Origin: Thermodesulfobacteriales bacterium
GTDB taxonomy: Bacteria; Desulfobacterota_D; UBA1144; Nemesobacterales; UBA2774
Direction: 5' to 3'
Assembly: GCA_004525335.1 (NCBI GenBank)
Contig: SPCL01000122.1
Span: 1 to 6,299 of the forward strand
DNA: 6,299 bases
A program made the translations under genes and the position numbers. Shown piece after piece: positions 4,957 to 6,299 of this stretch (positions are counted from its first letter, which is position 1; every line of letters starts with the position of its first letter). A model generated the notes under the pieces. The model saw nothing but the letters and a program-made list of their open reading frames with translations. It did not search any database and was not told the DNA's origin.

Positions 4957-6009
4957 TTAAAACCTAACACCTATTCCTATCTGTGGACCTGTATGCCAAA
5001 TATCATATTTAAATCGATTATCACCGCTCCCATCCTCGTAGTCTACGTAATGTACTCTATATCCTACATATGGAGTTACACCCCACCATGGAAGTGTATA
5101 ACCTAAATTTGCAACAAAATTCCAGTCGATATCAGATGAGAATCCAAGTCCAAACCCTCCAATATCAGTTTTAACACTCAAGAGCAGGCTCTCAGTAAAA
5201 TCAAATATAAACCTTGTTCCAACAATAAAATCAAACCATGCTTCATCTACACCAATACTTTGTTTTTTTTGTCCAATTGGAGTATCCAAGGTTAGGTCTA
5301 TAGTACTGTCCACGCTTAATATTCGACCGCCTCCATAAACGTCTATTGCAACTGCGGGCCATGTCTTAAAATTATTTGATTTAGTATTAGGGCCAAGAGC
5401 AAATTCTGCTACTCTATACCCCATTGCCAAATCCATTAAAAACATCTTTACTTCTACATCAGCTTTTCTTGTACCGATTATCCTAGTTTGACTACTACTA
5501 CTAGAAAGTTTCATAAACAATGGATCCACAAAGAAAATCCACTTTTTCCACCAGAACTCAATATGTAGCTGACCCCCAACATCAAGATTATCCCAAATAT
5601 CACCAAAGCTTACATCAACATCGGCAGTTGTGTTACCTACTCCTAAATCTCCATTCATTCCTACAAGCCAGAGGTAAACTGCTACAAAAGCCTGCCAATC
5701 TTTTGTGCCGTAATATCCGGTTTTATAGTTTGGGGAAGGATCGATACTCTCTGTTTCAACTAATACTTCTTCATCAACTTGAGCATACAAATGCTCCGCA
5801 AATGCTCCGCTATATTTTTCTTCCGGAGCTATTTGGTGTATCAATGTCTCAGAGTGTGAATTAGTTGATTGGTACTCAGCTCCAAGTACATAACTATGAG
5901 AAGCTAAATTTACTAAAAAGAAAATCATGAGCATTAATACAACATTTACAGCTGTATTAAAAAACTTATAGAGCAATCGTCTACGAAGAGATCCATTTAT
6001 TATTCCCAT
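4957..6009 (-). CDS. Predicted outer-membrane beta-barrel protein, unknown function
   Basis: The 350-residue protein has a long N-terminal export signal: a basic RRRLLYK, then a hydrophobic run VNVVLMLMIFFLVNLA, with probable cleavage after YVLGA at residue 44. After an acidic linker (to about 95), residues about 105-350 alternate polar and hydrophobic residues as in membrane beta-strands. Examples are WQAFVAVYLWLVGMNGDLGV, LHIEFWWKKWIFFVDPLFMK and the closing WHTGPQIGIGVRF. The last residue is Phe, the usual recognition signal for the Bam assembly machinery. The ADVDVSFGDIWDNLDVGG stretch resembles a recurring segment in uncharacterised outer-membrane proteins. No transport substrate or enzyme site is evident. 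The ATG at 6009 has only a weak AGG nearby. A good promoter sits so close that the mRNA may be almost leaderless. The gene faces the IS at the right edge head to head, and its 3' end is 46 bases from IS remnant 3. Confidence 0.8.
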   Translation of the reverse strand: MGIINGSLRRRLLYKFFNTAVNVVLMLMIFFLVNLASHSYVLGAEYQSTNSHSETLIHQIAPEEKYSGAFAEHLYAQVDEEVLVETESIDPSPNYKTGYYGTKDWQAFVAVYLWLVGMNGDLGVGNTTADVDVSFGDIWDNLDVGGQLHIEFWWKKWIFFVDPLFMKLSSSSSQTRIIGTRKADVEVKMFLMDLAMGYRVAEFALGPNTKSNNFKTWPAVAIDVYGGGRILSVDSTIDLTLDTPIGQKKQSIGVDEAWFDFIVGTRFIFDFTESLLLSVKTDIGGFGLGFSSDIDWNFVANLGYTLPWWGVTPYVGYRVHYVDYEDGSGDNRFKYDIWHTGPQIGIGVRF

Positions 6010-6023
6010 AGCCTATGGATAAT

Positions 6024-6051
6024 ATTATATAGAATAATACGCAATAGACAA
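6024..6051 (-). promoter_or_regulatory. Predicted promoter of the outer-membrane protein gene
   Basis: On the minus strand TTGTCT (6051-6046) is followed after 16 bases by a perfect TATAAT (6029-6024). Transcription would start near 6017, only about eight bases before the ATG. The start codon lies inside the inverted repeat CCATAG-C-CTATGG (6006-6018), which could be an operator or chance. Confidence 0.5.
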
Positions 6052-6070
6052 CGATATATTATAGAAAATG

Positions 6071-6299
6071 TGTCAAGCCCCCAAGGTAATGTGCAAGGAC
6101 ATATGGCGGTTTTCCCTAGAATGGGGAAATGGGGATATATATGGCACAAACAATTAAAGAAGAGAGGTTGAGATGGGTATTACCAATAGTGATGGGGGAG
6201 GTGCGGTTAGTAGATGTGGCAAAGGTATGTCCACACAGCAAAAGGAGTCTGGAAAGATGGGTAGCGGTATACAAAAGAGGTGGAGATAAAGCTTTGGAA
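6071..6299 (+). mobile_element. 5' end of a second insertion sequence (cut by window)
   Basis: The sequence changes character at about 6071, from AT-rich promoter DNA to TGTCAAGCCCCCAAGG and a transposase leader. TGT-first ends occur in IS481 and several other families, so I place the left boundary near 6071; TGTG at 6069 is an alternative. A short hairpin, TTTCCC (6111-6116) with GGGAAA (6124-6129) and a 7-base loop, lies in the leader. The right end is outside the window, so inverted repeats and target duplication cannot be checked. It shares no sequence with the IS3-type remnants. Confidence 0.5.
6141..6299 (+). CDS. Helix-turn-helix transposase, N-terminal part (IS481-like or related)
   Basis: The open frame runs from ATG 6141 past the window end and gives 53 residues, beginning MAQTIKEERLRWVLPIVMGE. 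The segment RLVDVAKVCPHSKRSLERWV (residues 22-41) is a helix-turn-helix in which a recognition helix is followed by RW, as in the N-terminal domains of IS481/IS630-type transposases and integrase-like proteins. KRGGDKALE continues as in that group, where a linker to the DDE catalytic domain follows. Only the DNA-binding part is visible, so catalytic integrity cannot be judged and the family is provisional. A GGGGA ribosome binding site lies about six bases before the ATG. The gene points away from the outer-membrane protein gene. Confidence 0.7.
   Translation, partial: MAQTIKEERLRWVLPIVMGEVRLVDVAKVCPHSKRSLERWVAVYKRGGDKALE

Noticed and set aside
5520..5864. Plus-strand open frame of 114 codons
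   Set aside because: It is antisense to the outer-membrane protein gene, is rich in Gln/His/Leu as shadow frames often are, and has no domain.

Overview
The window looks like an AT-rich accessory segment from a Gram-negative (diderm) bacterium. The diderm inference rests on a predicted lipoprotein with a lipobox and on a predicted outer-membrane beta-barrel ending in phenylalanine. I cannot name the species from the sequence. The signs of a mobile or recently rearranged region are strong: half of an initiator tRNA gene, three remnants of one IS3-type insertion sequence, and the start of a second, unrelated IS at the right edge.

Layout from left to right. Bases 1-63 may hold the last codons of a rightward gene. 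Bases 71-120 are the 3' half of an initiator tRNA-Met (minus strand) with no 5' half beside it, as left behind by site-specific integration into a tRNA gene. By that model the DNA left of 71 is host chromosome and the integrated element runs rightward from about 121. An AT-rich stretch with a twice-repeated TGGTCACA follows. Then comes IS3-type remnant 1 (274-421), whose outer TGA also forms the stop codon of a leftward pentapeptide-repeat lipoprotein gene (419-1399). A small rightward gene (1688-2038) encodes an exported protein made of three 32-residue cysteine-rich repeats; it is the most novel-looking item here.

A 510-base intergenic gap holds IS end remnant 2 (2346-2384). It is followed by a two-domain NAD(P)-binding/DUF2867 protein (2549-4096) and, 114 bases on, an NTF2/SnoaL-like protein (4211-4672). 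The stop of the latter lies at the edge of IS3-type remnant 3 (4670-4910). A leftward outer-membrane protein gene (4957-6009) comes next, then the 5' end of an IS with a helix-turn-helix transposase (6141 onward, cut by the window).

Nothing ties the cargo genes into one pathway. The lipoprotein and the barrel would act in the envelope, and the repeat protein would be periplasmic or secreted. The dehydrogenase-like and NTF2-like proteins are probably cytoplasmic and have the same orientation, but the second has its own apparent promoter and a strong ribosome binding site. The region is best read as assorted accessory genes separated by decayed insertion sequences.
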